From Saccharothrix sp. ALI-22-I (GTDB lineage: Bacteria; Actinomycetota; Actinomycetes; Mycobacteriales; Pseudonocardiaceae): a stretch of DNA of 64,000 nucleotides. The notes under the pieces are model-generated. The model was not told the DNA's origin. It searched no databases and saw nothing but the letters and a program-made list of their open reading frames with translations. The stretch spans positions 1-64,000 of the forward strand of contig NZ_MTQP01000044.1 in NCBI RefSeq assembly GCF_001984175.1, given 5' to 3'. Both the position numbers and the translations under genes were made by a program. Shown here in pieces: positions 48,283 to 57,009 of the stretch. The stretch's first letter is position 1. The number at the start of each line of letters is the position of its first letter.

Positions 48283-48323
48283 GGTCGGAAGGTGGCGGCG
48301 CTGTGCGTCGCCACCTTCCGACC
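48283..48323 (+). terminator. Strong hairpin after the glycoside hydrolase gene
   Basis: A perfect 15-bp stem pairs GGTCGGAAGGTGGCG (48283-48297) with 48309-48323 around an 11-base loop, 25 bases past the stop codon. This is a clear terminator-type structure. Confidence 0.8.
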
Positions 48324-48357
48324 ACGGCCAAGCCGGCGTTCACCGAAGATCAGTCCA

Positions 48358-48497
48358 CGAGTTCAGGGGTGCGGACGGGTGGCTCAGCCGTGGGCACGTC
48401 GGGAACCGGCTGTCCGGAGAGCACCAGCCGGGCCCGGTCGTGGTCCAGGGTGCCGTTCCACTTGGCGATGACCAGTGTGGCGTCGCTGTCGCCGTCC
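48358..48497 (-). pseudogene. Short C-terminal gene remnant after the PL9 gene
   Basis: The minus frame reads DSDATLVIAKWNGTLDHDRA then RLVLSGQPVPDVPTAEPPVR and ends in a stop. It begins where the pectate lyase stops but in another frame, and has good codon use. I do not recognise it. It may be the tail of a lost gene. Confidence 0.35.
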
Positions 48498-50209
48498 TAG
48501 CCGAAGGACACCACGAGGCGGCCGTCCGAGGCGTAGGACCACTTCAGGGCGCCGGCGTAGGAGGAGCACCGGGAGCCGTTCGTGCCGGACCAGAACTGGT
48601 TCGTGCCGTCCGGTGTGGGGACGAGCTTGTCGTTGGTGCCGCTGCTGCTGCGGCACGAGGTGTTGTTGCGGAACACCGAGGTGCCGCCGTCGAACGAGAA
48701 GTTGCGTTCGTCGTTGTCGATGCTGATGTTGTCCGACACCTGCATCGTGCCCAGGTTGCGGTTGTAGGTGAACCCGTGCTTGCCGTTGTCGTAGGCGATG
48801 TTGCGGCGGATGGTGTGGTTGACGCCGATGTCCTCGCCGCCGAGCTTGTAGCCGTTGCGGTCACCGTTGCCGGCCTGGCCGCCGTTGCTGAGGGTGCCGT
48901 TCTTGTAGGCCAGCGAGTCCTCGATGGTGACCGCGCCGATGGGGCCGGTGTCGGTCTTGGTGTAGAGGTCCCAGCCGTCGTCGATGTTGTTGTGGGCGAC
49001 GGCGTAGCGGAAGACGTTGCCGGGGCCGGAGGTGAGCTTGGCGGCGAAGCCGTCGGCGTCCTCGCCGTCGGAGTCGGCGTTGTCGTGCGATTCCGCGCTC
49101 AGGATGAGGTTGTTGGCCGGCCACTGCTCCTTGGGGGTGGTGGAGAGCATCCGGGAGAGCTGCAGGCCGGTGTCGCGGTTGAAGCGCGTGATCGTGCGTT
49201 CGAAGATGTTGTTGCTGCCGCCGACGAAGATCCCGTTGTCACCGGCACGCTCGACGACGATGCCCTTGACGTGCCAGTAGTTGCCGTTCACGGCGAGGCC
49301 GCGGTTGGCCGGGTCCTCGGCCTGGGCGGAGAAGTTCAGCACCGGGGTCTCACCCGGGTAGGCGAACAGTTTCGTGCGGTTGCCCGAGGTGCCGCTGTTG
49401 CCCTGCGGGACGGTGACGGTCTGCGAGAACGCGTAGGTGCCGCCGCGCATCGAGATCGTCCCGCCGGGGGTGATGCGGCTGATCGCGGAGGTGAGCGTCG
49501 TCGGGTTCGCCACGGTTCCGGCCGCGCTGTCGGTGCCGTTGGGCGCCACGTACAGCGCGCCCGACGGCGGCGTGCCGGTGGTCGTGGTGGTGACCGCCGT
49601 CGTCGTGGTGGTCGTGGTCGTGCTGGTGGGGGTGGTGGTCGAGGTCGGGCCGCCGGTGACCGGTGTGAAGGTCCACTGCTTGGTGGCGGCGCTGTCGCAG
49701 GAGTTGGTCTGCACCAGGGCTCCGGCCGTGGTGGAGTTGTCCGTGGTGTTCGCGCACTTGCCGCCGTTGGTGTTGACCACGCGGTAGTTGCTGCCGCTCG
49801 CGGTCAACGTCCAGGTCTGGGCGGCGGCGCCGGTGCACGCCTCCTGCTGGATCGGCTTGCCCGCACTGGTCGACGCGTCGCGGACGCCGACGCACAGGCC
49901 GCTGCCGACCGACGTGATCCGGTACCCGCCGCTGACCGCCGTCAGCGTCCACTGCTGGTTGCCGCCGCTGACGCACGTCGCCTGCTGGAGTTGCGCGCCG
50001 GCCTGGCCCGAGCCGGCGAGACAGTGCCCGCTGGCCGCGTTCTTCACCGTGTACGTTCCCGCGCCGACCGCGGCATCAGCGGGCGCGACGTTCGGCCACA
50101 CGGCGAGCGTGACCGCCAGCGCCGCCACGGCAGCCGCCGCGATCAATCCCCTGCGAAGGCCACGCGGTCGTAACGACCGCGTGGCGGCAGGCTGTTCAGG
50201 GTTGCTCAT
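48497..50209 (-). CDS. Secreted PL9-type pectate lyase with N-terminal ricin lectin domain
   Basis: A 570-residue exported enzyme. The signal peptide runs to about residue 47 (GLIAAAAVAALAVTLAVWPN ... ADAAV). A ricin trefoil occupies about 50-185 (CLAGSGQAGAQLQQATC, CVGVRDASTSAGKPIQQEAC, CANTTDNSTTAGALVQTNSC), then a Thr-rich linker about 30 residues long. The right-handed parallel beta-helix from about 215 has the PL9 calcium and catalytic cluster DNADSDGEDADGFAAKL, where the Lys of DGFAAK is the expected base. It would cleave polygalacturonate. The start has GGAGCTGTC upstream. Confidence 0.88.
   Translation of the reverse strand: MSNPEQPAATRSLRPRGLRRGLIAAAAVAALAVTLAVWPNVAPADAAVGAGTYTVKNAASGHCLAGSGQAGAQLQQATCVSGGNQQWTLTAVSGGYRITSVGSGLCVGVRDASTSAGKPIQQEACTGAAAQTWTLTASGSNYRVVNTNGGKCANTTDNSTTAGALVQTNSCDSAATKQWTFTPVTGGPTSTTTPTSTTTTTTTTAVTTTTTGTPPSGALYVAPNGTDSAAGTVANPTTLTSAISRITPGGTISMRGGTYAFSQTVTVPQGNSGTSGNRTKLFAYPGETPVLNFSAQAEDPANRGLAVNGNYWHVKGIVVERAGDNGIFVGGSNNIFERTITRFNRDTGLQLSRMLSTTPKEQWPANNLILSAESHDNADSDGEDADGFAAKLTSGPGNVFRYAVAHNNIDDGWDLYTKTDTGPIGAVTIEDSLAYKNGTLSNGGQAGNGDRNGYKLGGEDIGVNHTIRRNIAYDNGKHGFTYNRNLGTMQVSDNISIDNDERNFSFDGGTSVFRNNTSCRSSSGTNDKLVPTPDGTNQFWSGTNGSRCSSYAGALKWSYASDGRLVVSFG
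50160..50184. repeat. Perfect 12-bp inverted repeat inside the PL9 start region
   Basis: CCACGCGGTCGT (50160-50171) and ACGACCGCGTGG (50173-50184) are exact inverted copies separated by a single base, within codons 9-17 of the pectate lyase gene. In mRNA it would form a very stable hairpin just after the start codon, or on DNA a binding site. Confidence 0.6.
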
Positions 50210-50826
50210 GACAGCTCCAAGACGCCGGTGAAATGGAGGGAAAGCTTTCCGGCGGATGTTAGGAGGCAATCAATCGCGCGGTCAACGGCGGTTTTTCGGG
50301 GGGCTGTCCCATACCGGGTATCGAATATGTCGAACGTCGAGGTCGCCGACGTCGGAGTTGATCACGAACCGGTCTTCGACCTTCGGTCGGTGAATGCGGT
50401 CAATCATACTTGTGAACAAAATGGACCCGTGCTGGTCACGCATGTGAACAATCTTGCCGGTTCCGCTCCGGTCGGCGAGGAAATGATTCATGTATGAGAA
50501 ACCGCGTTGATCGTCAAGGTGAACCCGACCGGCTTGACATCGCGTTCGTCGGTCTGTTAGTGGACTTTGGGTTTGCGTTCCGTCGCCGAGCACGATTCCG
50601 GTGACGCTGAGGCCGTTACGGGTCTCACGTGAGGGGAAGACCGTCGGCAGGCGGCCTCGTGGACGGGGATGATCCGGCGGGCCTGGCCGCCGACGAGCAG
50701 GCAGTACAGCAGCGGGCCCACGCCGAGTCGCCCCGCGCGGCGACGAACTGATCGACTCCGCGACCTCGGTGTCGCACTCGGCCCACTACGGTGGGTGCGC
50801 CGAACCGCTGTCCGAAGGAGGAGTTC
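50210..50826. other. Intergenic region of lower GC
   Basis: These 617 bases are less GC-rich than the genes around them between about 50280 and 50560. Overlapping frames on both strands have no recognisable relatives and atypical codon use, so I do not call a gene. It contains the PL9 operator. Confidence 0.45.
50239..50250. promoter_or_regulatory. LacI-type operator of the PL9 gene
   Basis: GGAAAGCTTTCC is a perfect palindrome 30 bases upstream of the ATG. It has the same arms (GGAAAGC/GCTTTCC) as the operator at 43550 but two bases less at the centre. Confidence 0.6.
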
Positions 50827-51642
50827 ATGGCAGACAACGGGGATTGGGTGCCCGGCGGGCTCGACACGAGCAAGCCGTCGGGCGCGCGGGTGTACGACTA
50901 CCTGCTCGGCGGGGGCCACAACTTCGACGCCGACCGGGTCGCCGGCGGGCGCGTGATCTCGGTGCTGCCGCAGGCGCGGAAGATCGCCGCGTCCAACCGG
51001 GCGTTCATGCGCCGCGCGGTCCGCTTCATGATCGGACAAGGTGTCACGCGGTTCCTGGACCTCGGCTCCGGCATCCCGACGGTGGGCAACGTCCACGAGA
51101 TCGCCCGGCACGTCGATCCCTCCGCTCGGGTGGTGTACGTGGACTTCGAGGAGGTCGCGGTGGCGCACAGCCTGCTGATGCTGCGCGACGACCCGCTGTC
51201 CGACGTGGTCCAGGCCGACCTGACCGAGCCCGACCGGGTGCTGGGCGCGGAGCCGGTGCGGCGTCTGCTCGACGATGGCGAACCGGTGGGACTGCTGATG
51301 GTGGCGGTGCACCACTTCGTGCCGGACGCGAAGGACCCGGCGGGGCTGGTGGCCCGCTACGCCGAGCGGATGCCCCCGGGCAGCCTGGTCGCGATCTCGC
51401 ACCTGACCGGCGACCACGATCCGGAGGAGATGGAGCAGGTCCGCCAGACCATGGCGAACAGCCCGAGCCCGATGTACTTCCGCCCCTACGACGAAGTCAT
51501 GGCGCTGTTCGCGTCGCTGGACGTCGTGGAGCCGGGCGTGGTCGACGCGCCGTCCTGGCACCCGGAGGACGGTCTGCACGATCTCGAACTCGCCACCGTG
51601 CGGGGTGTCTACGCCGGGGTGGGCCGCGTCCGATCGAGGTGA
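50827..51642 (+). CDS. DUF574-family SAM-dependent methyltransferase
   Basis: A 271-residue protein with the family's typical beginning (DTSKPSGARVYDYLLGGGHN) and long helix RAFMRRAVRFMIGQG. The SAM-binding region is TRFLDLGSGIPTVGNVHEIA and VVYVDFEEVAVAHS, followed by VGLLMVAVHHFVPD. These abundant actinobacterial methyltransferases have no defined substrates and often sit in regulatory or secondary-metabolite loci. The ATG is preceded by AAGGAGGA. The gene ends in a large hairpin and converges on the P450 operon. Confidence 0.92.
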   Translation: MADNGDWVPGGLDTSKPSGARVYDYLLGGGHNFDADRVAGGRVISVLPQARKIAASNRAFMRRAVRFMIGQGVTRFLDLGSGIPTVGNVHEIARHVDPSARVVYVDFEEVAVAHSLLMLRDDPLSDVVQADLTEPDRVLGAEPVRRLLDDGEPVGLLMVAVHHFVPDAKDPAGLVARYAERMPPGSLVAISHLTGDHDPEEMEQVRQTMANSPSPMYFRPYDEVMALFASLDVVEPGVVDAPSWHPEDGLHDLELATVRGVYAGVGRVRSR

Positions 51643-51703
51643 GCACGGGGCCCGACCACGGGCACCGGCCCCGTGCTGGTGCGCGGGGCCGGTGCCCGTG
51701 GTC
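51643..51703 (+). terminator. 20-bp perfect hairpin with an overlapping alternative stem
   Basis: Arms 51654-51673 and 51684-51703 pair perfectly (GACCACGGGCACCGGCCCCG arm, ten-base loop) directly after the methyltransferase stop. A ten-base alternative stem pairs 51643-51652 with 51667-51676 and would exclude it. The long stem should dominate and act as a bidirectional terminator for the two convergent units. Confidence 0.75.
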
Positions 51704-51797
51704 GGCCGGTCGGTGGACCGGCTTGCGGTGCCGTGCCGGGTGGTGGGTTACGCCGTCCGGCGCGACGCCGCCACACCGACCGGTTGACTCGGCGTGG

Positions 51798-52976
51798 TCA
51801 CCAGACGACGTCGAGCGGGCCGGGTAGGCGCAGCTTCCAGCCGTGTGGTGCCGGCCGCCAGTCGGGTGCGGGCCGCACGCCCGGCAGCCGGTCCAGCAGC
51901 ACGTCCAGCGACGTGCGGGCGGTGGCCATGACGAACGCGAACGCCGGGCACCCGTGCGGCCCCGCGCCGAACCCCAGGTTCGTCCGGACATCGCGGTGCA
52001 CGTCGAACCGGTCCGGGTCGTCGAACACGCGCTCGTCCCGGTTCGCCGACGCCACGCTCACCGACAGCATCGCCCCGGCCGGGACGTCCGCGCCGCCGAG
52101 CGTCACCGCACGGGTGGTCCGCCTGGTCACGTTGCCCAGCGGCGGAGTCCACCGCAGTGCTTCGTTGACCGCGGCGCCGACGAGCCACCGGTCGTCCGAC
52201 ACCTCGGCGAGCACGCCTCGGTCGGCGAGCAGGGCCCTCAACGTCCAGGCACCGACCCAGCCCGCCTGCAACTGTGCTTGCGCGAGCTGTTTGATCACCG
52301 GCAGCACGTCCGCGTCGGACCGGGGTTCGCCGGTGGGGCGGTGGGCGTGGACCGCGTGCGACAGCACCGAACGGTCCGGCGCGGCCCGCACCCGTGCCAG
52401 CGCGCGCGTGAGGACGTCGTCCATATCCGCCATCGCGGATGCCACCGCGGTCTCCTTTGCCGGGTCACGGCTGAAGTTGGTGAGCGCGTCGATGAGCGCG
52501 ATGCCCCACCACCGCAGCCGGCCGGCATCCGCGATGTCCACACCGGACAGTTCGGCGTGCGACAGCGTGGCGACGGGCTCGAAGTACGCCGACACCAGCT
52601 CCGCGTGCCCGGCCGGGGCCAGCTCGGCGATGATCTTCTCCGCCCACGGCCGGACGATGGCGTCCACGTGGTCGTTGACGCGGTGCGGCGCGTAGTCCGG
52701 TTCGATCGCGTTGCGCAGGTCCTGGTGCGCGGCGCCGTTCCGGTTCATCAGCGGAGGCCCGCCGCAGAGCCGGACGACGGGCGCGGCCGGGATGTCCGTG
52801 GTGAACGTCCCCGGGTCGGCGAGCACCCGCTGGACGTCGTCCCAGCGCGTCACGAGCCACTGGTCCACCTCCGGCAGCAGCGACACGGGCTGTTCCTCCC
52901 GCAGCCGCGCGTACACCGGGTACGGGTCGGCGTCGAGTTCCGCGAGCAGGGAGTTCTCCGTCGTCGATCCGGTCAT
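51798..52976 (-). CDS. Cytochrome P450 with unusual I-helix (second of a tandem pair)
   Basis: A 392-residue soluble P450. The heme loop is FGAGPHGCPAF with the thiolate Cys343, and ExxR is present as EALRW. The I-helix reads AQLQAGWVGAWTLRALL, where the usual A-G-x-(D/E)-T-T is replaced, so the acid-alcohol pair for oxygen protonation is missing. The HxCPA heme loop resembles P450s linked to conservon-type operons. The ATG overlaps the upstream P450 stop (ATGA) and has a GAGGAGGGC ribosome binding site. Confidence 0.9.
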   Translation of the reverse strand: MTGSTTENSLLAELDADPYPVYARLREEQPVSLLPEVDQWLVTRWDDVQRVLADPGTFTTDIPAAPVVRLCGGPPLMNRNGAAHQDLRNAIEPDYAPHRVNDHVDAIVRPWAEKIIAELAPAGHAELVSAYFEPVATLSHAELSGVDIADAGRLRWWGIALIDALTNFSRDPAKETAVASAMADMDDVLTRALARVRAAPDRSVLSHAVHAHRPTGEPRSDADVLPVIKQLAQAQLQAGWVGAWTLRALLADRGVLAEVSDDRWLVGAAVNEALRWTPPLGNVTRRTTRAVTLGGADVPAGAMLSVSVASANRDERVFDDPDRFDVHRDVRTNLGFGAGPHGCPAFAFVMATARTSLDVLLDRLPGVRPAPDWRPAPHGWKLRLPGPLDVVW

Positions 52977-54148
52977 GACGCCCTCCTCGCCGCCGCGTCC
53001 CACACCGCGTCGAGCGCTCCCGGCAGCCGCAGCTTCCAGCCGTGCGGCGCCGCGCGCCAACCCGGTGCCGGCCGCACACCGGGCATCCGCTCGAACAGCA
53101 CGTCCAGTGCCGTGCGTGCCACGGCGGTGACCAGCGGGTGCGCCGGGCAGTCGTGCGGCCCGACGCCGAACCCGAGGTGCATGCGGACGTCGCGGTGCAG
53201 GTCGAACCGGTCCGGTTCGGTGAACTCCGCCTCGTCCCGGTTGGCCGAGGCGATGGCCGCCGCGATCATGCTGCCCGCCGGGATCTCCCGCCCGCCCAGC
53301 GTCACCGCCCGCGTCGTGCGCCTGCCCAGCACGCCGACCGGACCGCTCCACCGCAGCGCCTCGTACACCGCCGCGCCGAGCAGCGCCCGGTCGGCGCGGA
53401 CCGCGGCGAGCTGGTCCGGCGCGGACCACAACGCCACCAGCGTCCAGCCCGCCAGCCAGCCGGGCTCGATCACGCTCAGCGCGATGTGCTTGAGCACGGG
53501 CAGCACGTCGGCATCAGTGCGGGCGTCGCCACGCCGGTTCGCGTGCAGCAGGTGGGAGATCACCGACCCGTCCGGTTGCTCCCGCAGCCGCTGGACGACC
53601 GCGGTCACGGCCGCGTCGTCGGCCATCACCTCGGCCGCGTCGGCGTCCACCGCCGGATCGCGCCCGAAGTTGTTCGCCACCTTCGTCAGCGCTCTTCCCC
53701 AGCGGCGCAACGTGTCCGCACCGGCGGGGCCGACCCCGAGCAGCATGGCCTCGGCGATCGCCGCGACCGGCTCGAAGTAGTCCGCGGCCAGGTCGGAGCA
53801 GCCGGACGGGAACACGTCGTCGGCGACTTCGTGGGCGACGGGCCGGACGATCGTGTCCACGTAGTCGTTCACCCGGTGGGCGTCGTAGTCGTGCCGGAAC
53901 GCCTCCCGCACGTCCTGGTGCGACTCGCCCTCCCGCAACAGCATGGGCGTCCCGCCGCACAGGCCGTGCATCGGCGACGCCGGCTGGTCCGTGGTGAACC
54001 GCTCCGCGTCCGTCAGGACCGTGCGCACGTCGTGCCAGCCGGTCACCAGCCATTGGCGTGCCTCCGGTACCCAACTCACCGGCTCCTCCCTGCGCAGCCG
54101 CGCGTAGGCGGGGTAAGGGTCGGTCTCCAACTCCGAGATCGTGACCAC
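52973..54148 (-). CDS. Cytochrome P450 with unusual I-helix (first of a tandem pair)
   Basis: A 391-residue P450, a close paralogue of the next gene (shared SYFEPVA-like core, GRRTTRAVTLGG and CDLHRDVRM-type blocks). The heme loop is FGVGPHDCPAH with Cys334, and ExxR is EALRW. The I-helix IEPGWLAGWTLVAL again lacks the acid-alcohol pair. The GTG at 54148 starts four bases after the decarboxylase stop, so the three genes are one operon. Redox partners are not encoded nearby. Confidence 0.9.
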   Translation of the reverse strand: MVTISELETDPYPAYARLRREEPVSWVPEARQWLVTGWHDVRTVLTDAERFTTDQPASPMHGLCGGTPMLLREGESHQDVREAFRHDYDAHRVNDYVDTIVRPVAHEVADDVFPSGCSDLAADYFEPVAAIAEAMLLGVGPAGADTLRRWGRALTKVANNFGRDPAVDADAAEVMADDAAVTAVVQRLREQPDGSVISHLLHANRRGDARTDADVLPVLKHIALSVIEPGWLAGWTLVALWSAPDQLAAVRADRALLGAAVYEALRWSGPVGVLGRRTTRAVTLGGREIPAGSMIAAAIASANRDEAEFTEPDRFDLHRDVRMHLGFGVGPHDCPAHPLVTAVARTALDVLFERMPGVRPAPGWRAAPHGWKLRLPGALDAVWDAAARRAS

Positions 54149-54152
54149 GGCG

Positions 54153-55523
54153 TCAGTCCGTGAACGACGGCGCCGTCGCATCGGGCAGCGGGAACGGGTG
54201 GCTCGACAGCCGTTCACTGTGCTTGGCGAGGCTCTCCAGGAACTTCGCCGCGAGGTCGAGCGTGAACCCCTGCCTGCACACGACGCGGAGCACGTGCACG
54301 TGCTCCAGGTTCGGCGGCAGGCTGTACGCGGGCACGTGCCAGCCGTCGCTCTTGAGCGCCTCGGACAGGTGGTACACGGTGAAGCCCACGTCCTCCGGGT
54401 CGCGCAGGCGGAACGCCACCACCGGCAGGTCCTCGCCGTCGCTGATGACCTCGAACGGCCCGACGGCCTGGACGCCCTTCGCGACCTGCCGCGCGACCTC
54501 CTGGCACCGCTGCGCGATCATCTGGTAGCCGGCCAGCCCGTTGCGCAGGAACTGGTAGTACTGCGCGATCACGCCGGACGCCGGCCGGGAGAAGTTCAGC
54601 GTGAACGTCGGGTGGTGGCCGCCGAGCACGTTGCAGTCGAAGATGAGCGACTCGGGCAGGTACTCGGGATCGCGCCACAGGCACCAACCGGAGCCCGGGA
54701 AGACGAGGCCGAACTTGTGGCCGGACGCGTTGATCGACACCACCCTCGGCAGTGCGAAGTCCCAGGCGAAGTCGACGTCGAGGAACGGCGCGACGAACCC
54801 GCCGCTGGCCGCGTCGACGTGCAGGGGCACGTCGACGCCCCGGTCGGCCGCCACGCCGTCGAGCGCGGCCGCGATCTCCGCGACCGGGTCGTAGCGCCCG
54901 TCCTGCGTGCTGCCGAGCACCGCGACGACGCCGATCGTGTTCTCGTCCACCGCCTCGGCGGTGAGCGCCGGGTCGAGGGTCGTGCGGCCCTCCGCGAGTG
55001 GCACCATCCGCGCTTCCACGTCCCAGAAGTTGCAGAACTTCGGCCAGCAGACGTGGACGTGGCTGCCGAACACCATGTTGGGCCGGCCGGTGCCGCCCCG
55101 CTCCCGCCAGCGGCGCAGCATGGCCAGACCGGCGAGCATGGCCGCCTCCGAGCTGCCGCTCGTGGAGCAGCCGATGAACCGGCCGTCGTCCTCGTGCCAC
55201 AGGTTCGCCAGCGCGTTGATGCACTCCTGCTCGATATCGGAGCTGGCCGGGTACTCCTCGCGGTTCATCAGGTTGATCGAGGCGGTGTCCGCGTAGATCC
55301 GCTCCAGCTCCGGCTCGGCGGCCGTCGTGCAGAACGTGGCGAGGTTGAGGGCCGCCCGGCCGTCGAGCAACAGCCTCGACTGCACGATGCCCGCCGCCAC
55401 GCTCGCGGGCATCGGGTTCTCCGGAAGCCGGCCCTTCGGGATGACCTCCTCGTCGATCCGCTGTGCGAAGACGGGAGCGATCTGCAAATCCTGCTCATCG
55501 GTGATCACGCGCTGCAGGCTCAT
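54153..55523 (-). CDS. Glutamate decarboxylase-type PLP enzyme
   Basis: A 456-residue group II decarboxylase. It has the PLP lysine K270 in SINASGHKFGLVFPG, the substrate-side GCSTSGSSEAAMLAGLAMLR, and HVDAASGGFVAPF with the cofactor-binding Asp. The full-length match to bacterial GadB/GadA (about 460 residues) supports glutamate decarboxylation to GABA, although its place as first gene of an operon with two P450s raises the chance of a modified amino-acid substrate. The ATG has a weak upstream AGG. No GABA antiporter gene is adjacent, as an acid-resistance role would require. Confidence 0.9.
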   Translation of the reverse strand: MSLQRVITDEQDLQIAPVFAQRIDEEVIPKGRLPENPMPASVAAGIVQSRLLLDGRAALNLATFCTTAAEPELERIYADTASINLMNREEYPASSDIEQECINALANLWHEDDGRFIGCSTSGSSEAAMLAGLAMLRRWRERGGTGRPNMVFGSHVHVCWPKFCNFWDVEARMVPLAEGRTTLDPALTAEAVDENTIGVVAVLGSTQDGRYDPVAEIAAALDGVAADRGVDVPLHVDAASGGFVAPFLDVDFAWDFALPRVVSINASGHKFGLVFPGSGWCLWRDPEYLPESLIFDCNVLGGHHPTFTLNFSRPASGVIAQYYQFLRNGLAGYQMIAQRCQEVARQVAKGVQAVGPFEVISDGEDLPVVAFRLRDPEDVGFTVYHLSEALKSDGWHVPAYSLPPNLEHVHVLRVVCRQGFTLDLAAKFLESLAKHSERLSSHPFPLPDATAPSFTD

Positions 55524-55983
55524 GGCGACCTCATTCTTCAGGACTTCCGAGGGACGGCATGAGGTTTATCGCAGCATTCGCGGCACAGTTACCCGCCTCT
55601 CGGGTGAATTGAGCCTGACCTGTTCGGGTGTGAATCATTGGATCGCAGGCTCTCGGTCGGACGGGTGGTCGCAGGCCGAAATCGTCTGCCGTTCACCTGG
55701 GAATACGGCACGAAAGAGTGAATGCCACTGGTTCGGTAGCGGAATGTGGCGAATCGCCTGGCGCCGCTACTGCATTCCGGCGGGGTTGCTGCGCCGGCAG
55801 GCTGACGCGCGCAGAGTCACCGAGCCTCGTGCGACCAGGCGGATTTTCGGGTCATGCGGAGGGATATGCGGATCGCGTGACACTCGGCCCTGCGAGAAGG
55901 CCAGGATGCCCGGCCGAACGGGACGAGCACCGCCGGGACGAGGTGGGTGCGGACCCTTTCGTGAGACAACATCGGGTCGAGTG
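55524..55983. promoter_or_regulatory. Gene-free region upstream of the decarboxylase operon
   Basis: These 460 bases have lower GC and no coding pattern. They must hold the operon promoter. No palindrome of convincing length was seen. Confidence 0.4.
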
Positions 55984-56336
55984 CGCAGGCCTACAAAGTC
56001 ACGGTGGCCGGTGACGACCACATGACCGACTACGGCGCGTGGCTGGCGTGCGAGAACGGCGCCAAGGCGGGGGAGAACCGGTACGACGACACGCCGCGGT
56101 ACCTGCGGTGCGGCCGCGACCTGGCCGAGTACTCGCACCAGAACTTCTCCTACCAGCCGTACATGCTCGCGGCGCTGAAGCTCATCTCCTACGAGTCCCC
56201 GGCGTGGGACCCCGGCAACCCGTACCGCCACTTGCACAACCAGGCCCCCGGGGTCACCTTCGACTGGACTCACCCTGACCGAGGACTTCGAGGGGTTCAC
56301 CTTCACCCGCTTCGACGGCACGACCGCGACCGTGTG
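55984..56336 (+). pseudogene. Vanadium-dependent haloperoxidase/PAP2-type protein, C-terminal fragment
   Basis: The frame reads DYGAWLACENGAKAGENRYD then DTPRYLRCGRDLAEYSHQNF and DPGNPYRHLHNQAPGVTFDW, the end of a secreted haloperoxidase-like phosphatase family. It then slips frame into LTEDFEGFTFTRFDGTTATV. The vanadate or phosphate-binding core upstream is missing. Confidence 0.55.
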
Positions 56337-56422
56337 ATCGACCGCGGCCGGCTGTGTCGCGGTGTCCGGCCGAACAGCGGCTGCGGGAGTGGTGTCGAGG
56401 GCCGGCGGGTACCTCCTGGGTT

Positions 56423-56935
56423 GTGGACGACTTTCTGGGCATCTACCTCAGGGACCAGCTCGCGATGGGCGTGTTGTGGCGGGAGTTGGCGCGGCGCGCC
56501 GAGCGCAACAACCGCGGCACCGAACTCGGCGAGGCGCTGGCCCGGGTTTCGACGGGGATCGCGGAGGACGTCGAGACGTTCCGATCGATCATGCGTCGGG
56601 TCGGGGCGCGCACCAATCCGGTCAAGACCGGGCTGGCGGTCGGTGCGGAACGTCTGGGACGGCTGAAGCGCAATGGTCGGCTGGTGTCGTATTCGCCGCT
56701 GAGCCGGTTCGAGGAGCTGGAGATCCTCACGATGGGGATCGACGGCAAGAAGCAGCTCTGGACAACCCTGCGTGACCTCGCCGGCCTCAAGGCACGCCTG
56801 CCCGATATCGACTTCGACCACCTGATCGACCGAGCCGCGCATCAACGTGCCGACCTCGAACCCTTCCGGACGCGCGCCGGTACCGACGCATTCGCCACGG
56901 CAATTGCGAAAGCGCCGCCGAAAACCGGACCGTGA
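56423..56935 (+). CDS. Conserved actinobacterial hypothetical protein (helical)
   Basis: A 170-residue all-helical protein: VDDFLGIYLRDQLAMGVLWR, ELARRAERNNRGTELGEALA, IAEDVETFRSIMRRVGARTN, then LGRLKRNGRLVSYSPLSRFE and ELEILTMGIDGKKQLW. This pattern is common in actinobacteria as an unnamed family, probably a helical bundle of the ferritin-like size class, but without a clear metal-ligand set. Function is unknown. GTG at 56423. Confidence 0.75.
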   Translation: MDDFLGIYLRDQLAMGVLWRELARRAERNNRGTELGEALARVSTGIAEDVETFRSIMRRVGARTNPVKTGLAVGAERLGRLKRNGRLVSYSPLSRFEELEILTMGIDGKKQLWTTLRDLAGLKARLPDIDFDHLIDRAAHQRADLEPFRTRAGTDAFATAIAKAPPKTGP

Positions 56936-57009
56936 GCGGGCACCGAAAGTGAAGTCGTCGGGTTGCCGCTCCGGTGGTTCACCGTGTCGGCGCAGGGTAT
57001 CCAGGGCCC

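Noticed and set aside
49560-49640. Tract of GTCGTGGTGG-like repeats
   Set aside because: It encodes the Thr-rich linker of the PL9 enzyme on the minus strand and is not an independent repeat or CRISPR.
50282-50593. Minus-strand frame of 103 codons and overlapping plus-strand frame of 89 codons in the low-GC spacer
   Set aside because: Neither has relatives that I recognise, the two overlap each other, and codon use differs from real genes nearby.
54141-55562. Long plus-strand open frame opposite the decarboxylase gene
   Set aside because: It is a frame shadow of the well-supported PLP enzyme on the other strand, with repetitive Arg/Gly/His/Val composition.
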